NCBI GenBank assembly: GCA_030562195.1 | Contig: JAUJPP010000003.1 | Location: 372,001-436,000 of the forward strand | Source: Nipponacmea schrenckii | Taxonomy: Eukaryota; Mollusca; Gastropoda; Lottiidae | Direction: 5' to 3' | Length of the DNA stretch: 64,000 bases | Shown: positions 11,574 through 23,925 of the stretch, one piece after another | How the letters are laid out: each line of letters begins with the position of its first letter | How positions within the stretch are numbered: position 1 is the first letter of the stretch | The notes under the pieces: model-generated | Database searches by the model: none | The model's input: the letters and a program-made list of their open reading frames with translations, nothing else | Told to the model about the DNA's origin: nothing | Translations under genes and position numbers: made by a program

Positions 11574-12319
11574 TCAATGGATTTTGATGAAACTTGGTTT
11601 AAGCATTGGAATTTATAAGATGGCAGTCCAGAGTTATTGTCCTTAACTTAGTAAAATCAGGTCAAAATTTGATTGTGGATGCATTAGAAGTTACAAATTT
11701 CTTTTGCTCTAGCCAAATTTTGATCAAATGAAACCATAGCCACAATAAAAACATCACAAAAATAGATCAACAAAAAAACTACTTAGTAATAGAACAAAGC
11801 ACCATTGATCTGAATGGCAAAACAAAATTCGAAATCCAAAACATTTTGACAAAACATAAGCAACAGCTTATAATCTTTTCAAATGAGGAATTAAATCAAT
11901 ATTATCTGTTTAAAATCTTTGAAAGACCGCCTTTGTAGAAATTTTCTCCATACGATCTTCACCTCTTTCGTTCTTCATCATTTTGATTACTGTGATATTA
12001 TATGGGATGGGTGCAGAGCAGAATTAACTACAAATTTGGAAAAGAAGTTCGAATTGATCCAATCAGGACTAATCACGATGCTGTGAAGGGAACAAACCAG
12101 CAACAGCTCTATAAAGAAACTACTGCTCTATTACAATCTTGCTAAAAGGGCGGAGACGGCACAAACTAGTAATGAACAAAATTTTAAATATGGCCACGTT
12201 TCATGTCAATATCGCGATTGGAAATAATTTTGAATGCAATGCAGCAAAAGGGGCATAGCGGGATGATTTAATCGATTGATTTAACATAGTAAGGGGTGTC
12301 TGATTGGTCTGAAAATTGC
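11574..12319 (+). repeat. 747-bp direct repeat, copy 2
   Basis: Second copy of the repeat at 10712-11458, in the same orientation. The high identity says the duplication is recent compared with the surrounding HINE units. Confidence 0.85.
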
Positions 12320-13318
12320 AGCTTCTATTGCACCCACAATAATATTTGGATGCTATTTTACTAAGTCAAGGGCAATAACTCGCAAACTGTTCATCAAAAC
12401 ATTGTCAAATTTAACTTGACTAACATCATACCAATTTCACTACAATTATTATCAAAGGACTTTGATGAAACTTGTTGTGAGCATTATTGATAAGACTGTG
12501 GTCAAGTTTGAATGTGACGATTTTTCAATGAACATTTATTGAGTTATTGCCCTTGACTTAGTAGAATCACATCAAAAGTTTATTGTGGGTGCAATAGAAG
12601 CTGCAATTTTCAATGGATTTTGATGAAACTTATTGTGAGCATTATTGATAAGACTGTGGTCAAGTTCGAATGTGACAGTTTTTCAATGAACATTTATTGA
12701 GTTATTGCCCTTGACTTAGTAGAATCACATCAAAATTTTATTGTGGGTGCCATAGAAGCTGCAATTTTCAATGGATTTTGATTAAACTTGGTGTGAACAT
12801 TGGAATTGATACGATGGCGGTCAAGACATTTTCAGAAATGGTTAGTAATTGCCCTTGGCTTAGTAAAATTCTGTAAAAAATTTATTGTGGGCAATAGAAG
12901 CTTCAATTTTCAATGGGATTTGATGAAACTTGGTGTGAGCATTGGAATTCATAAGATAGTAGTGAAATATGATTTTGACGATTTTCAATAAATGTTTTTT
13001 GAGTTATCGCCCTTGACTGAGTAAAATAGTGTAAAAAATTTATTGTAGATGCAATAGAAGCTACAATTTTCATTGGACTTTGGTGAAACTTTTGGTGTTA
13101 GCATTGGATTTGATAAGACGATAGTCGGATGATTTGGGAGTCATTGCCCTTAACTATGTAAAATAGCATAAAAATTTTATTTCATTTTCAATGGATTTTA
13201 ATGAAACTTGTTGTGAGCTTTGGAATTGACAGTGGTCCATGATTTAAAACTGCTGATGTGCGGGTGTATTTTTTTTGCCTGGCATGCTATTTTGCAATTG
13301 TCTTTTCTTATATTGTAG

Positions 13319-13508
13319 AGATTGTATCAAGCTGGTGAGAAGAGGTGGGGCACTGATGAAAATACCTTTAATATGGTCTTAGCTTCTCAGAGTTATCCTC
13401 AACTACGTGCAATTTTTGATGCATATAGCAAGATATCTAAAAAAGATATTGAAAAGGCTATAAGCAGCGAAATGTCTGGTGATGTTGCTAAAGGAATGAG
13501 GACTATAG
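13319..13508 (+). CDS. annexin, internal exon (repeat 3)
   Basis: The 190-bp exon gives 63 codons plus one base. It reads RLYQAGEKRWGTDENTF, then AIFDAYSKISKKDIEKAI, then SSEMSGDVAKGMRTI: annexin repeat 3. It has a full type II calcium site: the loop KRWGTD and an acidic residue (E of SSEMSG) with 38 residues between it and the T, as the family pattern GxGT-(38)-D/E requires. The tryptophan in the loop is like annexin A5. The acceptor is TTGTAG at 13313-13318 and the donor is GTAATC at 13509. It ends in phase 1, matching the phase of the exon at 37922. Confidence 0.92.
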
Positions 13509-13930
13509 GTAATCATTTTTCTTGGCAGTTATTGTTTTATGATTTAACCCTATTAAAAAAAAACTTGTCCAATCCTAAAGCAAAAAAAGTCCAACACGTT
13601 TTGAGTGCAGAAAGGCCATCTTTATTAAGGTATACTTGTCTGCAGATCAGGAAAAAAAATTTGAATTTGAAGCCTGTAAATTCATGAATTTTATCATACG
13701 GACATGTTGCTACAGTAATTATGAATATTGTAATAACATTTGAGGGAAAGAAAACAACATCCCTGCGCTATAGATAGAAGCTAATGTAATGTCATAAAAG
13801 AGCAATGCATATCAATGGTACATATATGACAAAAACTTAGCTAAGATTTGCTAATGTTGTTTCTTGATCCATCTGAAGGTAGTGCCAATGATTTTCTGTT
13901 TCAAATTTTAGTCCTTTCTTTTCAGAATTG
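13509..13930. other. annexin intron start, with decayed hammerhead-repeat remnant
   Basis: No gene. At about 13565-13640 a decayed relative of the hammerhead repeat is visible on the minus strand: GTTGGACTTT, AAAACGTG and GGCCTTT keep the order of the copy at 5770-5823, but the ribozyme core is lost. Confidence 0.45.
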
Positions 13931-15091
13931 TTAATTTCGTCTCAAGATAAGTGATTTGAATGAAACTTGCTGTGATTATTTATATTGATGAGATATCGCA
14001 CAAGTTCGAATTTGGCGATTTTTTCAATGAACAGATTTTGGGTTATTGCACTTGACTTAGTCAAAACTCGTCAAAATTGACTTATTTATGCGATAGAGAC
14101 TACAGTTTTGATTGGATTTGAATGAAACTTGTTGTGATCATTTATATTGATGAGATCTTGGACTAATTCGAAATAGGCCATTTTTTTTAAAACCGTTTGT
14201 ATACGCCCACATCGAAATGTGGACGTATATTGTCGTCGCCCCTGTCCATCCGTCGGTCCCTCCACATTTGTTGTATCTGCAATACAGGCTACAGTTTTTA
14301 TCCGATTTTAATTTAAATTTGTATACATGTATATATTGATGATATCTCGGTCAAGTTCGAAATGGAAATTATCGCATGAACGTTTTTTTAGTTATTGCCC
14401 TTGACTTAGTAAAAATGCGTCAAATTTAGGTTTTATCCACAATAGAGGCTATAGTTTTTATCCGATCTTTATGAAACTTGGCATACATGTATGTATTGAT
14501 CAGATCTCAGTCAAGTTTGAAAATGGAAATTATCAAATGAACGGATTTTGAGTTATTGCCCTTGACTTAGTAAAAACGTGTCAAATTTGTCAAGTTTTTA
14601 TCCAATCTTAATGAAACTTGGTATGCATGTATGGAAATTATCAAATGAATGGATTTTGAGTTATTGCCCTTGACTTAGTAAAAGCAATATGGATGTGATG
14701 TATTCTACAGTCTGTTCTTGACAAAAAACAATATGAATGTACATCAGTCCGTCCCTCTATCCGTCCTTGACTTAATAATTACCCATCAATTTCGGCTTGT
14801 TTGGATGTATATTACGGTTGCCCCTATTTCTGTCAGTCTACACTCGACCCACCAAAAACCCATAAATTTCGGCTTGTAGCCATGATAGAAGCTTGACTGA
14901 GATCATTGCTGATTTGCTGTGGAGTTTCAATTCATAGTCTTTTATGAATCTAAAAAATTTACTGGGTTTTTTTCTCTCTATAGGTAAAGTTCACTTTATT
15001 TAGATCTTTATTCTATTTCAAAATGTTTATTGGTCATCCATGTTTATGTTGATATTTCTTTTTAGAAAAGAACCTTAAATATGGTTAGCCT

Positions 15092-15385
15092 CCTTTGCCT
15101 TGCCTAGCTGTGTGGTAGGCAGAAGACAGAATTCCATTGAATGGTCATACAGGGAGTGGCGCCCCTGCCTTGCCAAGCTCTTGGGGTAGGCAGAAGACTG
15201 TATTTCTTTAAATGGTCTTACAGGGAGTAGCGCCCCTGCCTTGCCGAGCTGTGTGGTAGGCAGAAGACATATTATCTTGAAATATTTTAAAATATTTAAA
15301 TATCTTAAATATCTGCAAGATAATATTCCTTTTAGTGGTCTTTGAGGGATTAGGGCCCCTGCCTTGCCAAGCTGTGTGGTAAGCA
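15092..15385 (-). repeat. tandem repeat, unit about 70-75 bp
   Basis: The phrase GCCCCTGCCTTGCCAAGCTG followed by GTGGTAGGCAGAAGAC recurs at about 15092, 15167, 15237 and 15356, with spacing of 70-75 bp and one longer gap. The overlapping reading frames on the minus strand are translations of this array, not genes. Much more GC-rich than its surroundings. Confidence 0.75.
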
Positions 15386-15477
15386 CGTTTTATGACATCA
15401 GCAGAGGAAAATAGCATAGATTTTAGTAGCTCACCTCTAGTTTAACAAGATTTGATGTAACTCGGTATGAGTATTAA

Positions 15478-15640
15478 AGGGATAATAGGTCTTAGAATGA
15501 ACATAAGATTTGAAAATTTTAAATTTGGTCAGTAAGAGCTCCATTCATCAGTAAATATACCAGTTCCCTGATAAATATATACTCATATTGACCTTTCTTG
15601 GGACTTAAATTTTATTTTCATGCTAAGACCTATTATCCCT
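15478..15640. mobile_element. TTAA-flanked MITE (piggyBac-like), 163 bp
   Basis: Perfect 18-bp terminal inverted repeats (AGGGATAATAGGTCTTAG) at 15478-15495 and 15623-15640, with TTAA on both sides (15474-15477 and 15641-15644). The flanks join into an uninterrupted HINE core unit when one TTAA and the element are removed, so the insertion is clean. TTAA duplication is the hallmark of piggyBac. No transposase. Confidence 0.8.
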
Positions 15641-16140
15641 TTAAAAAAGATAAGATGGTGGTCAAGTTTGAATTTGATTATTCGATTTGACAGTGAATGT
15701 TTTTTGAGTTATTGCTAAATATATTATTCAAATTCAACGCTGCCAGTGGGCGTATGTTACCTTGCCTTGCAAGCTATCTTTGAGTTTTTCACTTGACTTA
15801 GCCAAAACACTGAAAAATTGGCTTGTGATTGCGATAGACAATACAGTTTTCATCTTATTTGAATGAAATTTGATGTGATCATTTTTATTGGTGAGATCTT
15901 GAACAAGTTTTTTGATGAATTTTATTTGACTTATTGCCCTTGACTTAGTCCAAACACATGCAAATTAGCTAGTAAATACAATAGAGACTAGGTTTAATCT
16001 GATTTGAATAAAATTTGGTGTGAACATTTATATTGATGAGAACTGGGATTAGACCTAAATAATGTTAGAGTTTCTGCCTGTGTTAACTCTTCAAACGCCA
16101 GATTGTTTGGATTGAAATACTTGTACATGCCAGATTGTTT

Positions 16141-16990
16141 TTATACGCCCACATTATAATATTAACTTGACTTAGCCAAAAGGCTTCAAAATTGACTTGT
16201 GAACGCGATAGAGACTAAAGTTTTCATCAGATTTGAATGAAACTTGCTGTGATCATTTATATTGATGAGATCTTGGACAACTTCGAAATTGGTGATGTTT
16301 CGATGAATGGTTTTTGAGTTATTGCACTTGATTTAGTCAAAACGCCTCAAAATTGGCTTGTGAACGCGATAGAGATTACAGTTTTCATCAGATTTGAATG
16401 AAACTTGCTGTGATCATTTATATTGATGAGATCTTGGACAAGTTTGAAATTGGTAATTTTTCTATGAATGGTTTTTGAGTTATTGCACTTGACTTAGTCA
16501 AAACGCCTCAAAATTGGCTTGTGAACGCAATAGAGATTACAATTTCCATTTGATTTGAATGAAGTTTGGTGTTATCATTTATATTGATGAAATTTTGGAC
16601 AGGTTTGATCGTGATGATTTTTGGGTGAACGTTTTTTGAGTTATTGGCCTTGACTAAGTCAAATTGCGTCGAAATAGACTTGTAAACACGATAGAGACAA
16701 CAGTTTTCATCTGATTGGAATGAAATTTGGTGTGATCATTGAAGTTGATATCATCTTGGTCAAGTTCAAAATTGATATACTGTTTTTGAGTTATTGCACT
16801 TGGCTTAGTCAAAACGCGGCTTGTGATTGCAATAGACAATACAGTTTTCATTTGATTTTAATGAAATTTGTTGTGAACATTTATATTGACGAGAACTTGG
16901 ATTAGACCTAAATAATCTTAGAGTTTTTGCCTGTGTTAAAACAGAAAATATATTTTAAAGTGGGCGTATCTTGCTAGGCAACCACTTGTT
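16141..16990 (+). mobile_element. HINE-type element, copy i (subfamily C, complete)
   Basis: 850 bp. Starts TTATACGCCCACATTATAAT and ends GTGGGCGTATCTTGCTAGGCAA then CCACTTGTT. It contains about five units of about 160 bp with CTTGTGAACGCGATAGAGA and CTTGGACAAGTTTG. The terminal hairpin TTGCTAGGCAA is a variant of the main type. Confidence 0.75.
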
Positions 16991-17388
16991 TGACATTGCA
17001 ACAAAAAATACCTGTTGTTTTTGAATGGCTTTAACTTCAAAACATTTCAAGATAGAATAAATTACCTGATATGAAAATTGTCACAAAATGGATGAATTAA
17101 ATGATTATTGTAAAAAGAAAATTTTAAGAGCATTATTTACCACCAGAATTACCTGGATACCTGACAATACTTACTAAATGCAATATTTGTTTCTGATTCA
17201 GGCTTTAAATTTCCTTCTATTTATTGTAAATGTTGTTTTTAATAAAAAAAAAAACAAAACATAAGCCCATATTTTCCAAACAATTCCAAAAATGAAATGA
17301 CCTAAAGGTATCAAATTCATGTAAACAGGTAGATTGTAATACAAAAAAAAGTAAATTCAAAGTAAAATTTCATTAAAAGGAAGAACAA
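16991..17388. other. unassigned intron sequence
   Basis: AT-rich, A-tract-containing sequence between two HINEs; no gene or repeat recognised. Confidence 0.4.
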
Positions 17389-18821
17389 AGATAGCTTGCC
17401 AGGCAAGGTAACATACGCCCACTGGCAGCATTGAATTTGAAAAATAAATAGAGCAATAACTCAAAAAACATTCACTGAATTAATATTGAAGTTAAGGGCA
17501 AAAACTCAAAAACTGTTCATGGAAAATTGTCAAATTAAAACTTGACCACCATACTTTTCTATTTCAATACTCATACCAAGTTTCATCAAATCTATTAAAA
17601 AATTGTACCTTATTTTGTACCCACAAATATTTTTGACGCAATTTTACTAAGTCAATGGCAATGACCCAAAAAGCATTTGTTAAAAACAGTCAGAAATTCA
17701 AACTTGACTAATGTCTTATCAATTCTGATGAATACACCCAGTTCCATCAAAATCCTTTGAAAATTAAATCTTCTTATTGCAACCACAATAGAATTTTGAC
17801 GCAATTTTACTAAGTCAAGGGCAATAACTTAAAACAATTCATTGAAAAACTGTCAAATTCAAACTTGACTGAGGCCTAATCAATTCCAATGCTCACAACC
17901 AAGTTTCATCAACATCCTCTGAAAATTGGAGGATTAATTGCATCAAAACTAAAATTTTGACAAGAATTTTCTAAGTCAAGGGCAATAACTCAAAAACCGT
18001 TCATGCGATAATTTCCATTTTCGAACTTGACCGAGATATCATCAATATATACATGTATACCAAGTTTCATTAAGATTGGATAAAAACTGTAGCTTCTATT
18101 GTGGATACAACCCAAATTTGACGAGTTTTTACTAAGTCAAGGGCAATAACTCAAAAACCGTTCATGCGATAATTTCCATTTTCGAACTTGACCGAGATAT
18201 CCTTAATATATACATGTATACCAAGTTTCATTAAGATCGGATAAAAACTGTAGCCTCATTTGTGGATACAACCCAAATTTGACACGGTTTTACCAAGTCA
18301 AGGGCAATAACTCAAAAACCGCTCATGCAATTATTTCTATTTTGGAACTTGACCGAGACATCATCAATATATACATGTATACCAATTTCATTAAGATCGG
18401 ATAAAAACTGTAGCCTCTATTGTGGATACAACCCAAATTTGACGCGTTTTTACTAAGTCAAGGGCAATAACTCAAAAAACGCTCATGCGATTATTTCTGT
18501 TTTCGCACTTGACCGAGATATCATCAATATATACATGTATACCAAGTTTCATTAAGATCGGATAAAAACTGTAGCCTCTATTGTGGATACAACCCAAATT
18601 TGACACGTTTTTACTAAGTCAAGGGCGATAACTCAAAAACCACTCATGCGATTATTTCTGTTTTCGAACTTGACCGAGATATCATCAATATATACATGTA
18701 TACCAAGTTTCATTAAGATTGGAAAAAAACTGTAGCCTCTATTGTGGATGCAACAAATGTGGACGGACGGACAGACAGGGGCGACGGCAATATACGTCCA
18801 CATTTCCATGTGGGCGTATAA
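17389..18821 (-). mobile_element. HINE-type element, copy j, complete
   Basis: Minus-strand complete element of 1.43 kb. The 3' terminus (AGATAGCTTGCCAGGCAAGG on the + strand) is at 17389 and the 5' terminus with hairpin and TCCG tract is at 18755-18821. About eight type 1 units become more alike towards the 5' end. Confidence 0.88.
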
Positions 18822-18851
18822 AAAAAAGACAATCTTGTTCATAGCAAACGA

Positions 18852-19130
18852 AACAAGCAGTTGCCTAGCAAGATACACCCACTTAAACATATATTTTCTG
18901 TTTTAACTCCTCAAACACCACGGGCGCATATATGCGACACGAGTTGTGTTCTTCAGTTTTTCATTGAATTGTTTTAAGTTATTGCCCTTGACTTAGTAAA
19001 ATTGCGTCAAAATTCTATTGTGATTGCTATAAGAAGCTTTAATTTTCAAAGGATTTTGATGGAACTTGGTGTAAGCATCAGAATTGATAAGCCATTAGTC
19101 AAGTTTGAATTTCTTTTTGCCTTTAACTTC
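18852..19130. mobile_element. HINE fragments (subfamily C tail on minus strand, type 1 units on plus)
   Basis: AACAAGCAGTTGCCTAGCAAG at 18852 is the 3' end of a subfamily C element on the minus strand, broken by about 18935. From about 18951 to 19130 there is a plus-strand type 1 piece. Neither has its other end. Confidence 0.6.
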
Positions 19131-19137
19131 AATATTA

Positions 19138-20260
19138 ACTAGAACTGTGAACAGCTCCGAGCGTGGCAACTATGCGTTATCCCATGGATTTCGAACATTT
19201 TGAAACTTCTAACCTGCTAGCTTTGAATTCCGGTACTTTTCAGCCTACAATTGTAAGCATAAACCTTTCGCTATAGAGGCAATTTTTTTTACTATAAGTT
19301 TCTACTATCAGTTCCTTATTAGATTTTTGTACATGTTTAAGATTTCGGTAGGATATTTACATAAATTCCAAACCAAAATTTAAGTAGGTAGTAAGATGAC
19401 AATTTGTCATGAAATTTAAACTCTCTTTATTCAAATTTAAACATTATTTTGTAACTTTGGTTGTAATTAACATAGAGAGAAAATTCAAGCTATGTGATAA
19501 TTTGCTTATTCACAGCTTTATAAAGAGATATTTTTTGAATTTGTATGCAAAAATTTTACAAAAAAATAAATTTTATTAGGGTTATCAGATTATATCATTA
19601 GATTAATTTACTCTTTGGCCACCTGTGTGCGTTGAACCGTGACTAAAGTGGTCAATAGTTCATCTGTGTTTTATAAGACTTATATGTCTGCTACTCTTCA
19701 CATGACTGTATTTGACATTTTTTTTATAAAATCATTTCTATTTAAGATACGAACAAAATTCGAACTGATCAATGACAAGCTAATTTACTTCTTTAACTTG
19801 ATGTATGTTTTGAATTTGAATGGAAATATTTTAAGAAATTACATAATCAGATTAATTTGTTCCCCAGCTAAGTGATTTGACAAGTAGGTGTGAAAATTTA
19901 AACCACCAGTTTTACTGACATGTTATATAACAGCCTTTAACACCCTGAGTGATCAATTTGAAACAGATTTTATGAAATAAAAAACCCAAAATTGGTATTT
20001 ATTTTGTTAATTTATCTAAAATTAATGCTTAAATTTTCATGGTAAAACGACCATGTCGCATATCATTTAAGAGACAATTTAATTTGGAGTCCAATGATGT
20101 ATACCACATTGATGTGGGATGAATATATTTTATGTTAGTACTGGAGTTTTTAAAATATGCTTCTGCACTTTTGGCATATATCCTTTATTGAAGAGTTTTG
20201 AGGCTATTATAAAACAGAAAATCTCAAGTCAATGTGTTCGTAAGGAAATGTAATATTGCC
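19138..20260. other. intron sequence with one dispersed repeat, no gene
   Basis: 19138-19213 is the second copy of the 75-bp repeat at 7985-8060. The rest is AT-rich unique-looking sequence. The short reading frame 19639-19875 (+) has no recognisable domain and AT-driven composition, so it is not called. Confidence 0.45.
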
Positions 20261-20267
20261 GTTCAAA

Positions 20268-21480
20268 GTTTCAAAAATGTCAGAATTCGGTTGGCTATAA
20301 AACCCAGAAGTTGATATTTTTCATTCAATATTGTCATATCTATAGACAGCTGAGGTCAAGGCCATTCTATATGGAAAATTTCAAGGTCATTGAAGGTGAA
20401 GGTCACAAGATATAGAATTTCAAATTTTCAAAAAATTCAAACGGGCATGAAATAAATTCATGTTCGAAAATCAAAATTCTGTTTCAAACATCCTTTAGAT
20501 AAGGGAGCAAGGTTTTGATAGATACCAAAATCATACAAATCGGATAATAAATGACGGACTAACTAAATTTTAAAGAAAATTTGCCATTCTCGGAAAAATG
20601 GCGCATGCGCAACTAGCAATTTAAATTTTTTTCTTCTCGAGGGATGCAAATTATTTTGTATAGCTAATATATACTGTTTTTGCTTACATTCTTGAATTAC
20701 ACGGGATGTAGGGTCGTCTGAAATGAGATAAAAAAAAAACGGAAGTCCCCACGCCCAAACCGAAAGTGATCAAAAAATTTTGATGATATATTTTTAATTG
20801 TGTTGCGTATCTATCTATATCCTGTAAATTTCAGATCGATCCGAACATTAGAGCCCGAAAGTGTAACAAAACCGTCCAAAATTGCAAAATAGTCAGATTT
20901 CGGTGGGCTATAAAACCGGAAGTTAATATTTGTCATGCAATATCAGCACATCTATAGACAGCTGAGGTCAAGGACATTCTACATCTCAAATGTCAAGGTC
21001 ATTGAAGGTCAATGTCACGAGATATAGAGTTTTAAATTTTCGAAAAATTCGAACGGGCATAAAAAGAATTCAAATTTGAAAATCAAAATTCTGTTCCCAA
21101 CATTGTTTAGATAAAGTATCAAGGTTTCGATAGACACCAAAATCATAAAAATCGGTTAATAATTGGCGGACTTATTAAATTTTTAAGAAAATTTGCCATT
21201 TTTGAAAACTGCGCATGCGCAACATTCAATTTAATTTTTCTGCATCTCAGGGGATTAAAATCATTTAGTATAGCTAAAATATACTGTTTTTGTTTAGAAT
21301 CTTGAATTACATGGGAAGCAGGGTCGCCCGACATGAGACGAAAAAACCGGAAGTCCCCACGCCCAAACCGGAAGTGATCAAAAAATTTTGATGATGTAGT
21401 TTTAATTGCGCTGCCTATCTTTCTATATCCTGTAAATTTCAGACCGATGCGACTATTAGGGCCCGAGCAAGCTTGAAATC
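20268..21480 (+). repeat. two tandem copies of a unit of about 600 bp
   Basis: Copies start near 20278 and 20893, at GTCAGA-TTCGG-GGGCTATAAAAC. Both run through ATCTATAGACAGCTGAGGTCA, the phrase AAGGTCATTGAAGGT, ACTGCGCATGCGCAAC-like text and CCGGAAGTCCCCACGCCC. Identity is about 80-85%. The 118-codon reading frame on the minus strand (21143-21499) is a frame across the repeat, not a gene. Class unknown; the unit shares the style (CCGGAAGT, AAGGTCA) of the repeat at 56.4-60.9 kb. Confidence 0.75.
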
Positions 21481-22810
21481 TTATTTGCATATTATGCAAT
21501 TAGCCACTTTCGGGTTAGCGAAAATTTCATGTTAGACATTCAATTTTGATTCCAGCCCATATAAAAACCATTGGTGAAAACAGAAATAGTCTATCTCTTT
21601 CCGTTTGGGCTAGCGAGCTTCCCAAAAAAAAAAAAAAAAAAAAAAAAAAAATAATCCGAACGAAAACAAAGCGTGACAAATTTCATTTGCCACGCAATTA
21701 AGTGAATGTTTGCCGCTAGCACCTCTTCTTCATTGTGGTAACTTTGTCGTTTCGCCATTGAACTCAAAATATTGGTTGACTTCAGTAGGAGATTAATAAC
21801 TTTTGATTTTACAGAATAAACCTGCTGCCTTCTAGTGTCAAAATGGAAAGCAGACATGTAAACAAACAAATTTCATTACCTCCCTTAGATATGACTACAC
21901 ACACTACAAAATTGTGGACATAATATTAATGTCGGGAAAAAATTTTCGCTAGCACCTGTTCACCATAACATTAGCCTAATTTAACACGTTTCGCCATTGA
22001 ACTCTTAAAATATATCGATTGACTTCAAAGATCAATTACTATTGATTTAACAGAATAAACTCGTGGTATTTTATAGCTAAAACCGTAGATAGACATGTAA
22101 ACAAACCTTTTGCGACACCTATTTCATTACCTCCCTTAGATATGACTACACACACTACAAACAAGTTGACGTTAAATAAATGTCGAAAAATTTCGACACT
22201 TGGCATTGTAACGTTAAAACCCGTTGTCGAAAACTTTCGACGACTGGCAGCGAAAGGGTTAAATTTCAAATCATGGGTAGAGTATTTAACCAAATTGCAA
22301 AGTTGACAAATACTTTGAAGTTGCAAGACCAAAAAAACCTCAATTTCTGATTGTCACTTCCGGTCGGAGACAGAATTTCCGGTTTTGTTTTATTTGATAA
22401 AAGTAATTATTCTAAGGTCACCTATGAAGTCAAAATATCTGTACCTATTACCAGTTCGTCTGAAAGCCTGTCTGAGAATTGCAAAAAATAATAAAATAAG
22501 ATAATGCAAACTGAATCGTCGAAATACATAATAATCTGAACGATTACAATACATTTTCAACTGAATCGTAAAAAAATACCTAAAAAAACATTTCGAAAAC
22601 AAAGCAGTGTAAAAAAGATGAAACTAGAGCCAATTATAGCACAGAGTTGGATTTTGCAAAATTGCAACAATGAGGCCAAAACATCTGATTTTCTGGCATA
22701 AACTGGCCAAAGCATGTGAATCTAATCACATTTAAAATGTATATTCACAGTACAAATTTAAAGCTTGTACAATCTAATTGATCATAAAATTTACACACAT
22801 ACGTTTTCAA
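21481..22810. other. unassigned sequence with poly-A and a local tandem duplication
   Basis: A run of 28 A lies at 21624-21651. The phrase TTCATTACCTCCCTTAGATA followed by TGACTACACACACTAC occurs at about 21872 and 22121, part of a diverged duplication with a period of about 250 bp. No credible gene was seen. Confidence 0.5.
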
Positions 22811-23729
22811 AGATAGCTTGCCAGGCAAGGTAACATACGCCCACTTCAGCAAACATTTAATCCAGGGCAATAACTCATAAACCGACATCTGGAATCGCCC
22901 CATTTTTTAACTTGTCTGAGATGTTATTAAGATGAATACACATCCCAAGTTTCATTCAAATCGGATAAAAACTACAGCTTCTATTGTGTACACAAGTAAA
23001 TTTTAACATTTTCTCATTTAATCAAGGGCAATAACTCATAAACGGGCATCTGGCGAGACATTATCAAGATGAATACACATACCAAGTTTCATTCATATCG
23101 GATGAAAACTATAGCTTCTATAGCTTCTATTGCATACACAAGTACATTTTAATGTTTTTTCATTTAATCAAGGGCCATAACTCATAAACCGACATCTAGA
23201 ATCGTGCCATTTTCGAATTTGTCTGAGATATTATCAAGATGAATACACATGCCAAGTTTCATTAAAATCGGATGCAAACTATAGCTTCTATGGCATACAC
23301 AAGTAAATTTTAACGTTTTTTCATTTAATCAAGGGCCATAACTCATAAACCGACATCTGGAATCGTGCCATTTATGAACTTGTCCGAGATATTATCAAGA
23401 TGAATACACATACCAAGTTTCATTCGAATCGGATAAAAACTACAGCTTCTATTGCGTACACAAATAAATTTTAACGTTTTTTCATTTAATCAAGGTCCCA
23501 AACTCATAAACTGACATCTGGAATCGTGCCATTTTCGAACTTGTCCGACATATTATCAAGATGAATACACATACCAAGTTTCATTCAAATCGGATAAAAA
23601 CTCTGGCCTGTATCGCATACACAAGTAATTGTTGACGGACGGACGGACGCACCGACGGACGGACCGACTGACGGACGGACGGATGTGGGTGACGACAATA
23701 TACGCCCCCCATTTCATGTGGGCGTATAA
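22811..23729 (-). mobile_element. HINE-type element, copy l, complete
   Basis: Minus-strand, 919 bp. The 3' terminus AGATAGCTTGCCAGGCAAGG is at 22811 and the 5' terminus is at 23729, with a long TCCG/GGAC microsatellite at 23634-23683. About five units carry ACTTGTCCGAGATATTATCAAGATG on the + strand, a variant not shared with most other copies. Its 5' end sits in an A-run of copy m. Confidence 0.88.
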
Positions 23730-23925
23730 AAATACCGAAAAATATTTAATGAGTTGTTATTAGGTACAATTCTTGACAGTTTTTAATGAAACTAGAGACC
23801 CTAGAAAAAAATATATGGTGGAAGGTGAAATATTTCATTCCACTAATTGTTACCTTACTGAAAAGTTTTTTATTTGAAATAAATGCTGCCAGTGGGCGTA
23901 TATTAACTTGCCTGGCAAGCTATCT
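23730..23925 (+). mobile_element. HINE-type element, copy m (3' end only)
   Basis: The last 196 bp of a plus-strand element, ending CAGTGGGCGTATATTAAC, CTTGCCTGGCAAG, GCTATCT at 23925. Copy l inserted in its phrase ATAAAAATACC. Its right junction is again in a T-run, inside the unit phrase TTTTACTAAGTC of copy n. Confidence 0.75.

Larger units (their letters stand above)
10597..13292 (+). mobile_element. HINE-type element, copy g, next to annexin exon
   Basis: Starts with TTATACGCCCACATG and a decayed hairpin, carries type 1 units, and ends with a diverged 3' terminus (GCGGGTGTAT, TTGCCTGGCA, GCTATTT) at 13250-13292. It holds a 747-bp sequence in two copies that does not look like core units. 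The 3' end sits only 25 bp upstream of the splice acceptor of the second annexin exon. Confidence 0.7.
14198..15779 (+). mobile_element. HINE-type element, copy h
   Basis: The 5' end is GTATACGCCCACATCG with hairpin and the 3' end is CAGTGGGCGTATGTTACC, CTTGCCTTGCAAG and GCTATCT at 15779. It carries type 1 units, an unrelated tandem array (15092-15385) and a TTAA MITE (15478-15640). It is nested in a subfamily C element. Confidence 0.8.
13931..16140 (+). mobile_element. HINE-type element, subfamily C, split by copy h
   Basis: Type C units (CTTGCTGTGATTATTTATATTGATGAG pattern) lie at 13931-14197 and resume at 15780-16135. Copy h (14198-15779) sits between them, inside a T-run of the unit phrase CGTTTTTGAGTT. 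The host element's own 5' terminus is not visible. Confidence 0.6.

Noticed and set aside
21143..21499. 118-codon minus-strand ORF
   Set aside because: It crosses the 600-bp tandem repeat and its counterpart in the first copy is broken; no recognisable domain.
23634..23683. CRISPR-like or regulatory repeat in the GGAC/TCCG tracts
   Set aside because: They are four-base microsatellites at the same place in every HINE 5' end, with no spacer structure.
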